From Pyropia yezoensis (taxonomy: Eukaryota; Rhodophyta; Bangiophyceae; Bangiales; Bangiaceae), in assembly GCA_009829735.1 (NCBI GenBank), contig CM020620.1, positions 20,186,020 through 20,250,019 on the forward strand: a DNA stretch of 64,000 bases. Direction: 5' to 3'. The translations under genes and the position numbers were made by a program. The notes below the pieces were generated by a model. The model made no database searches, was not told the origin of the DNA, and was given only the letters and a program-made list of their open reading frames with translations. This document shows positions 21,073-34,700 of the stretch, piece by piece; the stretch's first letter is position 1; every line of letters starts with the position of its first letter.

Positions 21073-21385
21073 AAAAACCTGAACCTTAATAAGTTAACTT
21101 AAAGGTAAAGGCTAACTCCGATAATATCGAAGTAACTAGGGAGCTTACACGGGAGGATGACCTCCCCAAGCCAAGACACAAAGTGAGGGAGGATAACCTC
21201 CCCAAGCATGAACCAACCGGAAGAAGTTGGGCGGGAGGCAAGGCACCACTGAGCCAGAAGGGGTACTCCCCAGGGCAGCAAACAGAGGCAAGCAATGCCC
21301 CCAGCGGGGGATGAGTTTATACTCACTACTACCCGGCTACCATAAGGGTTGCCGGGGCCCTCTCCCGCACAAACAATAGCACTCC

Positions 21386-23758
21386 TCAGTGGGTAGACCC
21401 ACTGCCCGAGGGAGGCCACTCACGCGTAAGCGCGTAGACCTCCGTGCTCCACCGGTCGGCAACGTCACGACGGTCGACCACCCGAGTTACCTCGGTGCAT
21501 AGCTGGACGAGGGTGCTGCGGCCAGCCTCCACGTCCTCCAGAGCTTTCTGGAGGCGGTCCAGCACGCCACCGAAGCAACGCGCTGACCCAACCAGCGCAG
21601 CACCTGGGGGGATATCCCCCCAGCTAACAGAGAGACCCCCACGCATTGCGCGGGTAACAAGGGCGTCAACGCCCTTCATACCAGAGACGGGGACCCCCGT
21701 CATGTAGGACAGGGGCGGGAGGTGACACTGGCGCAGCCAGAGGAGCCACAGGAGCCGACACGGCTACCACCGGAGCCGGTGGCACCTGATACGAGGCCCG
21801 GTAGGACCCTACCGAAGGGGCTCCACCGTAACCACGGCGGTACTCCGCCCGACGACGGGACACCTCACGCTCCCCACCCACAGAGCCCCACTCTCGGGGA
21901 CGACGGCCAACCGCCGCCGGCATCGGGTTACCGAACCACGGAGCAAGGACCTGAAGAGGGTCATGGATAACCATGGGAATACCCAGGTCAGGAACGGCCT
22001 CGGTGGACGCCCACCCATGGCAACTAGGCTCACCCGGCTGAGTACGCCGGACACGCAACGAGTGACGAGGCAAGGGGGAAGCCCCAGCCTGCGGGTCCCG
22101 GTACGGGGGAAGGGCCAACACCCCAGCCCAGTTCACGGCATCGTGAACAGCCAGCAGGGCTTCGAACTCCCGGGCCAACCCGGTCTTGGCAGCTATCAGA
22201 TCCACGCCCAACTGCGCGATGTGCCGACGGACACCCGTCGGAAGATGAAACAGACGACCCTGCCGGCGGACGGACAGCAAGAAGGATGAAGCCTGCCCGA
22301 GGGTAACCTCAAGGGTGAAGGTACCCTGCAACGGGTGGACCGGCCGGGAGGCCAACACACTCCCGAAGTAGCGGAGGCAGGAGCCGGTGTCAAACCGGAA
22401 AGCAGGGGCGGGTTCCCACCCCTCCTGCCATAGCGGCGGGCGCACGGGAGTGTATACCGGAGCACGACCGTTGCCGGTCTGCAACGCACACGTTATATCC
22501 GTGCGGAACGCATCCGCCATGACACCATGGTTACGTCGCCAACTCGACGCCGACTTCAACCCCGCCATGGGCGGGTAGGGAGCCGTCAACGACAGATACG
22601 GGGGTACCCCCGGGTAGTAGTCAAAGTCGGGATACCGACCGGTACGGCTCACCGTCTCCCCAAACGCAACCGGCTCCGCCGCCGCCGCAATCCCCCGAGC
22701 ACTAGCCGGGTAGTCAATCTCCCGCGGCAACGCGGGGGCAATCAAGTCGCAGACCCCGAAGTTGGGGTCGAGGTAGACCTCACCCCGTCCCACCCGGGTG
22801 CGCCAGAGCTGCGCATGCCGGTCGTCCGGCTGACTCAGGATCCAATGGTGTTCCACCCGGACCGCGTTCGGCTGGTTGACCAGCCGCACCAACTCCCGCT
22901 CCCAGCACGGGTCCACCTTGACGCGCCGGGAGGATTCTCCACGGGGATGCACCAGGTGGAAGTCCACCCGCATACGCCCATCGGACTCCATCGACTCTTG
23001 CACCGTGAGGCCTCGAACCCGAGCCACCAAGTCGGACACCGACATGGCGGGTTGACCCGCCGCCACGGCGACGCCGCCACCCAACGGGCAACCCGGGCAG
23101 GACCAGGAAGAATCGGGGCGCCGGGGGACGCACCACCGGCAGAGGGGCCGACGTCGGAGATGGACGAGGCCGAGGAGGAAGAAGAAGGGCGGGCGCCCGC
23201 CCGGAGTAACTCCCGGTGTCAACCGCCATGGGAGAAGGAGCGTCTTGACCGCTCGACGCCCGCGGCACCGCAGGTACGGCACCGGCGCCGGCACCACCCG
23301 TCGGCGTAGCCCCCGCCTCGGAAGGGAAGGCACTTGGACAGCCTCCGGAGCCGGAGCCCCGGCCGTGCGGACACCCGCACCGTCTTGACCCGCCGCACCG
23401 GGTGTCGCACCGCCACCACCACCCGCGTCAACGTCGGGTCCGCCTCGAGGAGTCACCGCCCGGACACCCGGACCACCTTGACCAGCCGGAGTCGGCTGCG
23501 GGTCGCCACCTCCGCCGCAGGGCGGACCATCTTGAGGTAGCTGCGGTGAGCCGGCACCGGCACCAGGCTCCATCCGGGCAGCCGGCAGAGAGGGGGTAGA
23601 AGCCGCCACGCGCGGTTGACCGCCGGGTTGACCTCCGGCCGACGGCACCGTCGTGCCGCTGCACACGGACGACAGTCCTCCGGCCGACAGACGGACGGAC
23701 ACCGCAGGCCCGTCGTCGTCAGACGAGCTCACCCGTAACGCGCGGCGTCGGGACCGAC
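21386..23758 (-). pseudogene. Antisense accessory ORF (ORFX), copy A2
   Basis: This minus-strand copy of the antisense ORF retains the Pro/Gly/Ala linker, the conserved central domain and the C-terminal domain, nearly identical to A3. Its 5' end is replaced: similarity to A3 ends near 23758, at the palindrome centre, so the acidic start is absent. About two breaks. Function unknown. Confidence 0.75.
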
Positions 23759-24176
23759 AGGCGCGTCGACCCGCAGACACATCCCCGCCCACAAGCCCCG
23801 GCTCAACCGGGTGATAGGACGAACCGGGAGCCGGACACCCGCTTAGCCACAACGCCACGAAGCGCGCGCCCGGTCGACCCGCCTCCCACCGGTGGACTCC
23901 GACGAGCCCAGGAAGCCGGGCGACCGCGCCATCCCACACACGGTACGAGGCGCCGCCAGCCCACCAACGTCGGGCGCCCCGCCCCCCGAGCTCACGGCGT
24001 CCGACCAGGGCACCTCGGGACGGACCCCCACTCCGGGGTGAGCCCGGGGGTGCGTACACGCCCCCGTTCCGCAGGGTGCCTGCCGTCCGTTCGATCCATG
24101 CGGGGTACGCCCCCTTCGTGGTGGCAGCGATCCGCAGGTGCGGGGGGGGGCTCCGGTGGGGGGGGTGGGGGTGCCC
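23759..24176. other. Unmatched centre of the A2/A4 palindrome
   Basis: About 420 bases between the two inverted family A copies. It does not match the corresponding part of A3 and contains no LTR. It ends in G-rich runs near 24137-24176. The open frame that crosses it is probably fortuitous. Confidence 0.55.
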
Positions 24177-24410
24177 CCTTCTTACCCCGTGTGGGGGTGG
24201 CCCCGTCCCGCCCAGGTGCCTGGGTGGAGCGCGGTCGTAGCCCGGGGGCGCGGGTCGACCCGCGTGCCTGGGCGCTTCTCGTGGCCGTTTGTGGTCATAA
24301 GCGCGGGTGTCCGCGCTTCCTGGCTCGTCCCGGTTATCCCACCGTACCGGGTGTAGCCGTCGACGGCTTGTGGCGCGGGGGACTCCGCACCCGTTATCAT
24401 GTCCTATCCC

Positions 24411-26840
24411 CAGGTGCTTGAGAGGAGGAAGACTCCTGACGGGAGGAGATGGAGGACGACGCGCTGTCGGTCCCGACGCCGCGCGTTACGGGGTGAGCTC
24501 GTCTGACGACGACGGGCCTGCGGTGTCCGTCCGTCTGTCGGCCGGAGGACTGTCGTCCGTGTGCAGCGGCACGACGGTGCCGTCGGCCGGAGGTCAACCC
24601 GGCGGTCAACCGCGCGTGGCGGCTTCTACCCCCTCTCTGCCGGCTGCCCGGATGGAGCCTGGTGCCGGTGCCGGCTCACCGCAGCTACCTCAAGATGGTC
24701 CGCCCTGCGGCGGAGGTGGCGACCCGCAGCCGACTCCGGCTGGTCAAGGTGGTCCGGGTGTCCGGGCGGTGACTCCTCGAGGCGGTCCCGACGTTGACGC
24801 GGGTGGTGGTGGCGGTGCGACACCCGGTGCGGCGGGTCAAGACGGTGCGGGTGTCCGCACGGCCGGGGCTCCGGCTCCGGAGGCTGTCCAAGTGCCTTCC
24901 CCTTCCGAGGCGGGGGCTACGCCGACGGGTGGTGCCGGCGCCGGTCCGTACCTGCGGTGCCGCGGGCGTCGAGCGGTCAAGACGCTCCTTCTCCCATGGC
25001 GGTTGACACCGGGAGTTACTCCGGGCGGGCGCCCGCCCTTCTTCTTCCTCCTCGGCCTCGTCCATCTCCGACGTCGGCCCCTCTGCCGGTGGTGCGTCCC
25101 CCGGCGCCCCCGATTCTTCCTGGTCCTGCCCGGGTTGCCCCGTTGGGTGGCGGCGTCGCCGTGGCGGCGGGTCAACCCGCCATGTCGGTGTCCGACTTGG
25201 TGGCTCGGGTTCGAGGCCTCACGGTGCAAGAGTCGATGGAGTCCGATGGGCGTATGCGGGTGGACTTCCACCTGGTGCATCCCCGTGGAGAATCCTCCCG
25301 GCGCGTCAAGGTGGACCCGTGCTGGGAGCGGGAGTTGGTGCGGCTGGTCAACCAGCCGAACGCGGTCCGGGTGGAACACCATTGGATCCTGAGTCAGCCG
25401 GACGACCGGCATGCGCAGCTCTGGCGCACCCGGGTGGGACGGGGTGAGGTCTACCTCGACCCCAACTTCGGGGTCTGCGACTGATTGCCCCCGCGTTGCC
25501 GCGGGAGATTGACTACCCGGCTAGTGCTCGGGGGATTGCGGCGGCGGCGGAGCCGGTTGCGTTTGGGGAGACGGTGAGCCGTACCGGTCGGTATCCCGAC
25601 TTTGACTACTACCCGGGGGTACCCCCGTATCTGTCGTTGACGGCTCCCTACCCGCCCATGGCGGGGTTGAAGTCGGCGTCGAGTTGGCGACGTAACCATG
25701 GTGTCATGGCGGATGCGTTCCGCACGGATATAACGTGTGCGTTGCAGACCGGCAACGGTCGTGCTCCGGTATACACTCCCGTGCGCCCGCCGCTATGGCA
25801 GGAGGGGTGGGAACCCGCCCCTGCTTTCCGGTTTGACACCGGCTCCTGCCTTCGCTACTTCGGGAGTGTGTTGGCCTCGCGGACCGGTCCACCCGTTGCA
25901 GGGTACCTTCACCCTTGAGGTTACCCTCGGGCAGGCTTCATCCTTCTTGCTGTCCGTCCGCCGGCAGGGTCGTCTGTTTCATCTTCCGACGGGTGTCCGT
26001 CGGCACATCGCGCAGTTGGGCGTGGATCTGATAGCCGCCAAGACCGGGTTGGCCCGGGAGTTCGAAGCCCTGCTGGCTGTTCACGATGCCGTGAACTGGG
26101 CTGGGGTGTTGGCCCTTCCCCCGTACCGGGACCCGCAGGCTGGGGCTTCCCCCTTGCCTCGTCACTCGTTGCGTGTCCGGCGTACTCAGCCGGGTGAGCC
26201 TAGTTGCCATGGGTGGGCGTCCACCGAGGCCGTTCCTGACCTGGGTATTCCCATGGTTATCCATGACCCTCTTCAGGTCCTTGCTCCGTGGTTCGGTAAC
26301 CCGATGCCGGCGGCGGTTGGCCGTCGTCCCCGAGAGTGGGGCTCTGTGGGTGGGGAGCGTGAGGTGTCCCGTCGTCGGGCGGAGTACCGCCGTGGTTACG
26401 GTGGAGCCCCTTCGGTAGGGTCCTACCGGGCCTCGTATCAGGTGCCACCGGCTCCGGTGGTAGCCGTGTCGGCTCCTGTGGCTCCTCTGGCTGCGCCAGT
26501 GTCACCTCCCGCCCCTGTCCTACATGACGGGGGTCCCCGTCTCTGGTATGAGGCGTTGACGCCCTTGTTACCCGCGCAATGCGTGGGGGTCTCTCTGTTA
26601 GCTGGGGGGATATCCCCCCAGGTGCTGCGCTGGTTGGGTCAGCGCGTTGCTTCGGTGGCGTGCTGGACCGCCTCCAGAAAGCTCTGGAGGACGTGGAGGC
26701 TGGCCGCAGCACCCTCGTCCAGCTATGCACCGAGGTAACTCGGGTGGTCGACCGTCGTGACGTTGCCGACCGGTGGAGCACGGAGGTTACGCGCTTACGC
26801 GTGAGTGGCCTCCCTCGGGCAGTGGGTCTACCCACTGAGG
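24411..26840 (+). pseudogene. Antisense accessory ORF (ORFX), copy A4
   Basis: A plus-strand copy of the antisense ORF, so again opposite to its own gag-pol. The linker, the conserved domain and the C-terminal domain are all recognisable and nearly identical to A3. Several breaks mark it as a fossil. Confidence 0.78.
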
Positions 26841-27150
26841 AGTGCTATTGTTTGTGCGGGAGAGGGCCCCGGCAACCCTTATGGTAGCCGGGTAGTAGTG
26901 AGTATAAACTCATCCCCGCTGGGGGCATTGCTTGCCTCTGTTTGCTGCCCTGGGGAGTACCCCTTCTGGCTCAGTGGTGCCTTGCCTCCCGCCCAACTTC
27001 TTCCGGTTGGTTCATGCTTGGGGAGGTTATCCTCCCTCACTTTGTGTCTTGGCTTGGGGAGGTCATCCTCCCGTGTAAGCTCCCTAGTTACTTCGATATT
27101 ATCGGAGTTAGCCTTTACCTTTAAGTTAACTTATTAAGGTTCAGGTTTTT

Positions 27151-27240
27151 ACTTAGTTACCTAAGCTTAGCTCTACTTAGTTACCTAAGCTTGGTTCGAC
27201 TTAGAAACCTAAGTCTGATTTGACTTAGAAACCTAAGTCT
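27151..27240. repeat. Hairpin repeats between pol and ORFX (A4)
   Basis: The inverted copy of 20983-21072, with the same four GACTTAG/CTAAGTC-type hairpins between the converging ends of ORFX and pol. Confidence 0.8.
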
Positions 27241-27337
27241 GCCGTAACCATGTCACACCCTACTTAGTAGGTATAAGCCTCACCCCCCAACAGCCGAAGT
27301 CGGTGTCGGTTGGGTTGTTACAGTAGGCGTCGTCGCC

Positions 27338-30300
27338 TCATGTAAGGCATGAGGAGTTGGCGGGGTATATTTGCCGCCTGTTCCCAGGTGGGTGAGTCGT
27401 ATCCGACCCACATAACCTTGACGTACCAGGGTCCTGGTAGTCCGGGTCGGTGTGTCCGACCACGCTCTCTACTTGGTATGGAATCCCATCCGGTCCCACC
27501 GGGTCATCTGACCGGTGGGTTGTAAGAGCTTCATGTAGCAACCCAGCCGGTACCGGCTGAGGCTGTTCCGGCTTCGGAGCAGGTGTGACATCATTCATAC
27601 TGATGCGTTGATCTCCGTATCGGAGTGTAAGATAACAGAGTGGTCATCTCTGTGGAGGATCTGGTACGGTCCCTTGACCGGTTGCATAAGCTTGTTCCCT
27701 CGGAACTTCTGGTGTCTGATATAGACCCAGTCACCTGTTACCAGGGTTGCGTTGCGCACCCGTAGTCGGGCGTCGAAGTTCTTCTTATACCGAAGTTGTG
27801 TTCTGTCAAGGGCACCCTTGAGCTTAGGAATCATCCACGATAGCTTGGCCAACCAAGCTAGGTGGATGCGTTCGGCGGGTCGGCCCTTCGGTGTATCATA
27901 CCGAGTGCACCTGCCGGGTGGCAGCGTCAGGTTACCGACGCCTAGTGGCATGACCCACTCCAGCGGAGCAATGTTTGTGCTCCGATGTGGCCTGGCATTG
28001 TATGCCAGGGTGAGTACGGACAGAAGCCTGTCCCAAGTGTTCGTGTGCTCGGCCACGTAGCACTGTAGCATCTTTACGATGGTGCGGTTGAACCGCTCCA
28101 CCTGCCCGTTGGACTGCGGGTGGTAGTCGGATGCCCGACGTGGTTCGATACCGAACATGCCCAGGACCTTAGTGCAGAATGCCGACGTAAGGTTTGCTCC
28201 GTTATCGGAGAGGAGTTGCTTCATGACTCCGTATGCACTGATCCAGTGGTCAACCACTGCGTTCATGATCGTGTATGCCGTATCATTCGGGATGGCTGCC
28301 GCTCTTGACAGCTTAGTGAAGCGGTCAGACATGACCAGGATGTACCTGTTCCCTTCTTCCGTTATCGGAAGTGGCCCGAGTATGTCGATAGCGACTTGCT
28401 CGTTGGGCCCATCAGGTGGGAATAGCTTCATGGCAGACGCCCGCCTATGTAGACTCATGCGGTTACGTGCACAGGGGTGGCATCCCCTACGTGGTCGACC
28501 ACGTCGACGGCCATTGCTGGCCAGTAGAAGAACCTTCGCATTGCTGCGAACATACGTGAACCCCCCGGGTGTCCGGCTGTAGGGTTCTCATGTTCTCGTT
28601 TCATGACGGCTTGCCGTAAGGACACGGGAACCACGACTTGATGTCGTCCATCGGCGGGTGCCCGCCGGTATATGAGTCCGTCTTCGTTCTCGGAGAAGAT
28701 GCCGGCCGTACCGGCCAGGAGGTTAGCACGATGACGTCTACAGTCATCGTCGTTGGCCTGTGCCTCGCGGAAGTCCGCGAGGGTCAATGGGCACGCAAGG
28801 TGTGCCATGGTATGGTCAGCCATACCCTGGGTAGCATTACCCACCATGCACACCGGTACTACCGGGATGTCCTCGTCCACCGGGCGGGTATCCCCGCTCG
28901 GGGTGTCGAGTCGAGACAACGCGTCTCCGAGGTGGTGGGTTGACCCAGCCTTATACACCGTGCGGTAGTCGTGCTCGGCCATCTTCAGCCTCCATCGGGC
29001 TAGCCTCCCATGGCTATCGGAATCCTTGTCACCAAGGTTGAGGAGCCATCGTAGGGGTTCGTGGTCGGACCTCACGATGAACCTGGAGCCCTCCAGGTAT
29101 GGACGGAGCAGTTGCACTGCCCATATAACTCCGAGGCATTCACGCTCGGTGGCACTATAGTTCCGCTCAGCCGGGTTGAGTGTCCGGCTGAAGTACCCTA
29201 CCGGACGTAGGTCCGGGATAACGTTATCGGTACCGATCAACGTCTCTCCCTGTAACAGGGTGCATCCCACTTGTGTATCACACGCATCGACATCGATGAC
29301 GAAGGTACCCCGTCTATGCGGTAACGCAAGGACGGGTGGGGCTAGTAGGGCTCGCTTCAGCGACTCGAATGCCTCCTCTTCGCTAGGCGAAGGGGGTTGG
29401 AGTACCTTGGGTAAGGTACTGCTCGTAAGAACCGTTAACGGTTTAGCTATCCGAGCGAAGTCCTTGACGAACCGTCGGTATACATTGCACATTCCCAGGA
29501 AGCTCTTGAGCTGCGTCTGGGTGTTAGGGAACCGGGCATCCCGGAGTGCCCGGGTATTGGCTTCGAGTACCCCTAGTTTACCAGGGGTTATCTGGTGGCC
29601 CAGATATTCGACCGTCTGTTGGAAGAAGGCGCACTTCTTCAGACGCAGGGTTACCCCGGCGTTCCTCAAGAGGGTGAGTACCTCGTCAACATGTTGTACA
29701 TGGTCATCCATGTTACGCGAGAAGACGATGACGTCATCGAGGTACACTAGGCAGTTACGCCACTTCACCCCGACAGTATGATGTCGATAGCCCGCTGGAA
29801 TGTAGCGGGGGCGTTGGACAATCCGAAGGGCATCCTTAGGAACTCGTACACTCCACTGTGACAGACGAATGCCGTCTTGGGGATATCCTCGTCCGCCACC
29901 GGGATCTGCCAGTATCCGGCATTGCAGTCGATGGTGGTAAACACCGTAGCCTCCCCCAGGGAGTCGATGCATTCATCCATCCTTGGTAAAGGGTATGAGT
30001 CCTTCTTGGTAACCAAGTTGAGGCGTCGATAATCGATGCAAAACCGAGGGGTTTGATCCTTCTTCGGCACAATAACGACTGGGGCACCCCATTCCGACAT
30101 CGAAGGTCGGATCACCTTAGCTTCACTCATCCTCTTCACTTCTCCATCAACGATCTCTCGTTGCATAGGTCCCGCTCGGTGCGGTTGTGAGCGGGCGGGT
30201 CGTGCGCCTGGTACCAGGTCTATACGATGTTGGGTTGCCCCAATGGTCCCCAAGGCCCCGCCTGTCCACATAACGTCATGCTTTCTTAGCATCCGTCGTA

Positions 30301-31480
30301 CCCCTTCGGCTACCGAAGGGGGAAGGTGGTCGAGGTCAGCCTCGGCCAGTGCCTTCAAGGCCTCTTGGTCCTTTGGCGGCAGGTCCGCCGGAGCCGCCGA
30401 TGGGTTAGGCTTCCCGTCATCGGGTTGCTGTCGCTCGGTGGTCTCGGCGACCGCCAGTACTTCAAGTGGTTCCACTTGACCTTCCTTATCAGGGGTAAGG
30501 ATATCTCCTTCGTAGAGTTCGGCAATCCCGAGGATAGTTCCCTTCGGGAGGGTGACTGCCTTACGGCGGTAGTTCGCCATCACTAGGAGGGACGACCCTC
30601 CTGCTGGGAGGTCTATGAGACCGTTGGCCATGGTCAACCCATGGCGCTTGTACGTCCGTAGGTTGGACTGGACTCTGCAGATGCCTGCGAGGTCGCAGTT
30701 AACCGGGAGGACTGTCTCTGACAACGGCTCAAAGCGAGTTCGCTTGGCCAACCGAAGTGTCTTCGGCTCGACGCTTGCGTACACCTCAGCCACGTTAACG
30801 TGGCTTCCTTGTAGCGTCAGGTCCCTGACGATAGCCGTGTGTCCTCGCTTCGTCCCGTCGGCTTCTTGAAGCTCGACGGTCCTCCGGCCTGGCCGGATTG
30901 CATCAACGTGAACGTTGATGAAGGTGCACCCCAGTATGCAGGGCACCGATAGCGTTTCACATACCAGGAAGTCAACTTCCGTGGTGAGATCCCCGATGGT
31001 AACCTGCAGCGACATCGCTGCGGTCGTACGAATGAGTCGACCATTCGCGTCCTTGATGGTGGGTCCCCGAGTCACTCTGACTCGTGGAAGCCACTTGTCC
31101 GGGAGGGTATCCTTCCGGATAAGGTTGGGTCCAGCCCCTGTGTCCAGTACAGGGTAGTACGATCGTGTCGACTGGGGGTCAACCCCCAGTGTGGCTGATA
31201 CCTTGAAGTTCTCCAAGGTAAACAACACATGTCCTACACCGATATCCGGTGTAGCTCGGGCATCCTGAACAGGGCCCTTGTCTGGTTCAACGTGACGGGG
31301 CTTCCCGTCCTCTCCTCCCAACCTTGGAGGTTGGTCATCAATCCCCTGACGCCGTGTCGTCGGGGCCGGAAGGTGTACCCGGGGGTTGATGCGGCGTCGG
31401 CTCAACCGCGCTCTCCGTGGGGCTTTCCCCGCGGTACTCCGGGGTGGCTTGCTTGGGTGACCCCAGCGCCCCCCGGTCAT
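27338..31480 (-). pseudogene. Protease and pol, copy A4
   Basis: The minus-strand protease (DTGA block) and pol (RT with YLDD, RNase H, integrase) blocks are all recognisable and nearly identical to A3. About three breaks interrupt them, so the copy is a fossil despite its young sequence. Confidence 0.85.
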
Positions 31481-31488
31481 CCTTCCTC

Positions 31489-33670
31489 TTACTCGTTTCC
31501 CGCCCTTGGTAGGGTGCTGTCCGCCGGGACATCCGGCTGAGGAGGTGCCCCCTCGACGGCCAGTACTCCACCTGGAGCTGGCTGCCTACCCGGTGCGGGT
31601 CCGGGTGCTCGGGCGGGATACCCCCCGGTGGATGCCTTGCGTTGCGCCGCTGCCCGCCGAGACTCCTCGGGGATGAGTGGGCAGGAAGACACCCAGTGCT
31701 GGGGATCCCCACACAACATACACCCGGACGTGCCGGTCCCCCCTTGAGGTCGCATCGGGGTAGCCCCGTAGCTACGGTTGCCTCCCTCGGGCGCCCGAGT
31801 GCCTGCTCCCTGGTAGGCCTTGGGTCCTTGGGTCAACCGGAACATGGACTCCCCCAACCGGTTGGGTCGGCCCGCAATCTGCGGGGGTGCCTCCGTGCGC
31901 ACCGCCCATGTTGGCAAGGGTTGGTGAGGGTTACCCGTCACCGGGGAGTACCCCGTAGTCCGCACATACGGGACGCGCCGTCCCGTTCCTTCGTTGACCT
32001 GGAACTGGGTTCCAGCCGGGGCGATGTACGCTACCGTACCATGTTCATCAATCACCGGCGTCGCCGGTAGCAACAGGTGGCCCTGTTGGTCGACTAGAGG
32101 GTCACCCTCACCAATAGGGGTATGTTCGGTCGCCACCAGTACTGGTGCGGCCTTACGTTCCACCTTCTCTTGCCTCGGTACCGGGGTAAGACTGGGCTTG
32201 CCTCCCTCACCCTTGGGCTTCGGGGCCAAGGCACACTCCGGGTGTAGAACCCGGTAGGCGTCCCCTAGGGACTTGCACATATGCATCAGTCGACTGAAGT
32301 TCGTCCGTGCCGTGTTGGCGCCCCGTGCGGATATCCGCACGTAGTTGGGTACTCCTGCGAACAGGATGGCCCGTAGCTCCCCTTCTCCGAGGAGCTTCCC
32401 CAGCTCGTAGTCGAGCTCTTGGATCCGGCGTCCAAACATCTCCTCATCCTCCCAGGACTGGGCGGTGGCAGTGCGAAGGGCCCGATAGTGGTCCTCGCAC
32501 TTGTCCTCACTGAGGTAGCTGCTCAGCAGCTCCTTCAATATCCCACGGTAATCCATGGGGGTGGCCGCGACCCTCATTCCCGGCATCGGGGATGCCTGGC
32601 GAAGAATGCCTCGCACCCGTTCATCAACAAAGAACGGGAGGATCTCCAGGGCCAGCCCCTCGTTAACGAGCGCCTTGTCTGCGGCTGCCTTGAAGCTAGT
32701 CAAGAAGCCGATGACTGCCAACGGGCGTCCGTTCGGCCCCCCGAACATAGGGACTCCCTTCATAAGGGTCTGCATAGAGCGGATCGCCCGATGCGACGTA
32801 TTACGCATCGATTCCGATACGGTGGTAGAGCGGTCCTCCAAACGATAACGTTCCGGAGTAAGAACCGACCGGAAGACCTCGTTGACGATCTCCGTGTCAG
32901 CGTCCTGGATATCCAGTCGCTTAGCCAGTTGATGAGCGAACTCATCGGACTCCATCCGCTTCAGTAGGCTCGCAGTTACCTGCGCGGTCATAGCTTCCAC
33001 CACTGAAGATGGTACTTCAGGCGTCGGCACCTCGGGAACCCGAGTTGCCTGGCCTCCTTCGTCGTGGGGGTACTGCGAGAGGGTACCCCCTCCCCAATAA
33101 CCGACTCTCCCCCGGCGTACGTATCCGCCGGGTCGTGTCCGCGGAGTCCGCTTCGGGTGCTCCGAGCGTATCGCTCCGTGTGACTCCGTTCCAACTCTGC
33201 CGACGAGTCGGACCCATACCCCATTGTGTCCGGGGGTTGTCCAGGAGTAGCAACCCCGGGATTGACCCTGGTGGACTCCGAAAGTAGTCCGGCCGGTTCG
33301 AACCGTACCGGTGTGGGAGGAACACGACGGGGTCCCGTCGTGTGCCGTGTTGACATCAACACTGCCATTGCGTCCTCCGTCCGATCTTGACGGGCGTCGA
33401 GCCCGGAAAACCGGGCCTCGATGCGGGCCAATGATGCCATCAGGGAATCCCCTGGTGAAGGAGGCGGCGGAGTGAGGTCGGTCGACGACAGTTGAGGCGG
33501 GCCCCCGCCTCCTGCCGTCCGAGCCGTGCCAAACGTCGATCCGGCACCGGAAAGCATTGGCGTCTCAATGTTATCGATCGGGTTCCCGATCCCGGTTCCC
33601 GTAGTCACCTCCGGGTCGGCGTCGACGCCGATCCGTCATCTTGAACGTTCCCCGTCTCTTGGGTAGACAT
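31489..33670 (-). pseudogene. Gag, copy A4
   Basis: Minus-strand gag beginning at the ATG ending at 33670. The capsid-like region and the CMLCGDPQHWVSSC knuckle are present. There are about one or two breaks in the N-terminal part; the rest is open and nearly identical to A2 and A3. Confidence 0.85.
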
Positions 33671-33893
33671 GGTCACAATCAGTCAACCGACGCAACGATC
33701 ACCACGAAAAGAGAGCGAGGGGGTAGATTGGGGAGAGTAACAGTAGATCACAGTCACAGGTAAAACTCAACACAATCGATCAGGTCGCAACACCACGAGT
33801 ACAAGAAAAGGACCGGATCCCTATCCGTGTGCCAGGGCCGAAGACGGCGTCACCACAAGGGTGACGGAAACCCGTCCCCTGCTGCTCCACCAA

Positions 33894-34200
33894 TGTAGCA
33901 CAATAGGAATCCGTCGCACGTCCACTCTCAGGGAACACTCACCAAGGGGGATCGGCACCAACGTCACCGGGAGGCCAAGGTTGCTGTCCTTGGAGCGCAA
34001 GCCACGGGACCAAGATGGGAGCCCAAATGGGAGGGGTTTGTTGTTCTACCTTGGCCGGCGGTGGATTCGCCACCGGCCCCCTCGTTATAAACCCTCGGAG
34101 ACACTACTAACTACCCTCCACCCCAAGATGCAAGTCCCTCTGGTCATACGTAACTTATAGATACCGTGACCAGTACGGACTCTCAAATTGAAAGTTAAGG
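33894..34200 (-). repeat. Family A LTR, copy A4 (cut by the gap)
   Basis: The 3' portion of a family A LTR on the minus strand, with its primer binding site at 33875-33892. The remainder falls in the N run. It has a few base differences from the outer LTRs. Confidence 0.85.
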
Positions 34201-34700
34201 NNNNNNNNNNNNNNNNNNNNNNNNNNNNNNNNNNNNNNNNNNNNNNNNNNNNNNNNNNNNNNNNNNNNNNNNNNNNNNNNNNNNNNNNNNNNNNNNNNNN
34301 NNNNNNNNNNNNNNNNNNNNNNNNNNNNNNNNNNNNNNNNNNNNNNNNNNNNNNNNNNNNNNNNNNNNNNNNNNNNNNNNNNNNNNNNNNNNNNNNNNNN
34401 NNNNNNNNNNNNNNNNNNNNNNNNNNNNNNNNNNNNNNNNNNNNNNNNNNNNNNNNNNNNNNNNNNNNNNNNNNNNNNNNNNNNNNNNNNNNNNNNNNNN
34501 NNNNNNNNNNNNNNNNNNNNNNNNNNNNNNNNNNNNNNNNNNNNNNNNNNNNNNNNNNNNNNNNNNNNNNNNNNNNNNNNNNNNNNNNNNNNNNNNNNNN
34601 NNNNNNNNNNNNNNNNNNNNNNNNNNNNNNNNNNNNNNNNNNNNNNNNNNNNNNNNNNNNNNNNNNNNNNNNNNNNNNNNNNNNNNNNNNNNNNNNNNNN
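34201..34700. other. Assembly gap (500 N)
   Basis: Exactly 500 unknown bases, probably a fixed-size scaffold gap. It lies where the LTR of A4 (minus) and the 5' LTR of A3 (plus) should meet head to head. Confidence 0.98.

Larger units (their letters stand above)
24177..34200 (-). mobile_element. Family A copy A4 (minus), broken, ends at the gap
   Basis: From right to left: LTR (33894-34200, cut by the gap), primer binding site, gag, protease, pol, hairpin repeats, then the antisense ORF on the plus strand. It is nearly identical to A2 and A3 but carries about six breaks. No 3' LTR is present at its left end. It mirrors A2 base for base over about 9.7 kb. Confidence 0.88.

Noticed and set aside
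23759-24410. N-terminal extension of the antisense ORF in A2
   Set aside because: The frame continues through the unmatched palindrome centre by chance; A1 and A3 start with the acidic segment instead.
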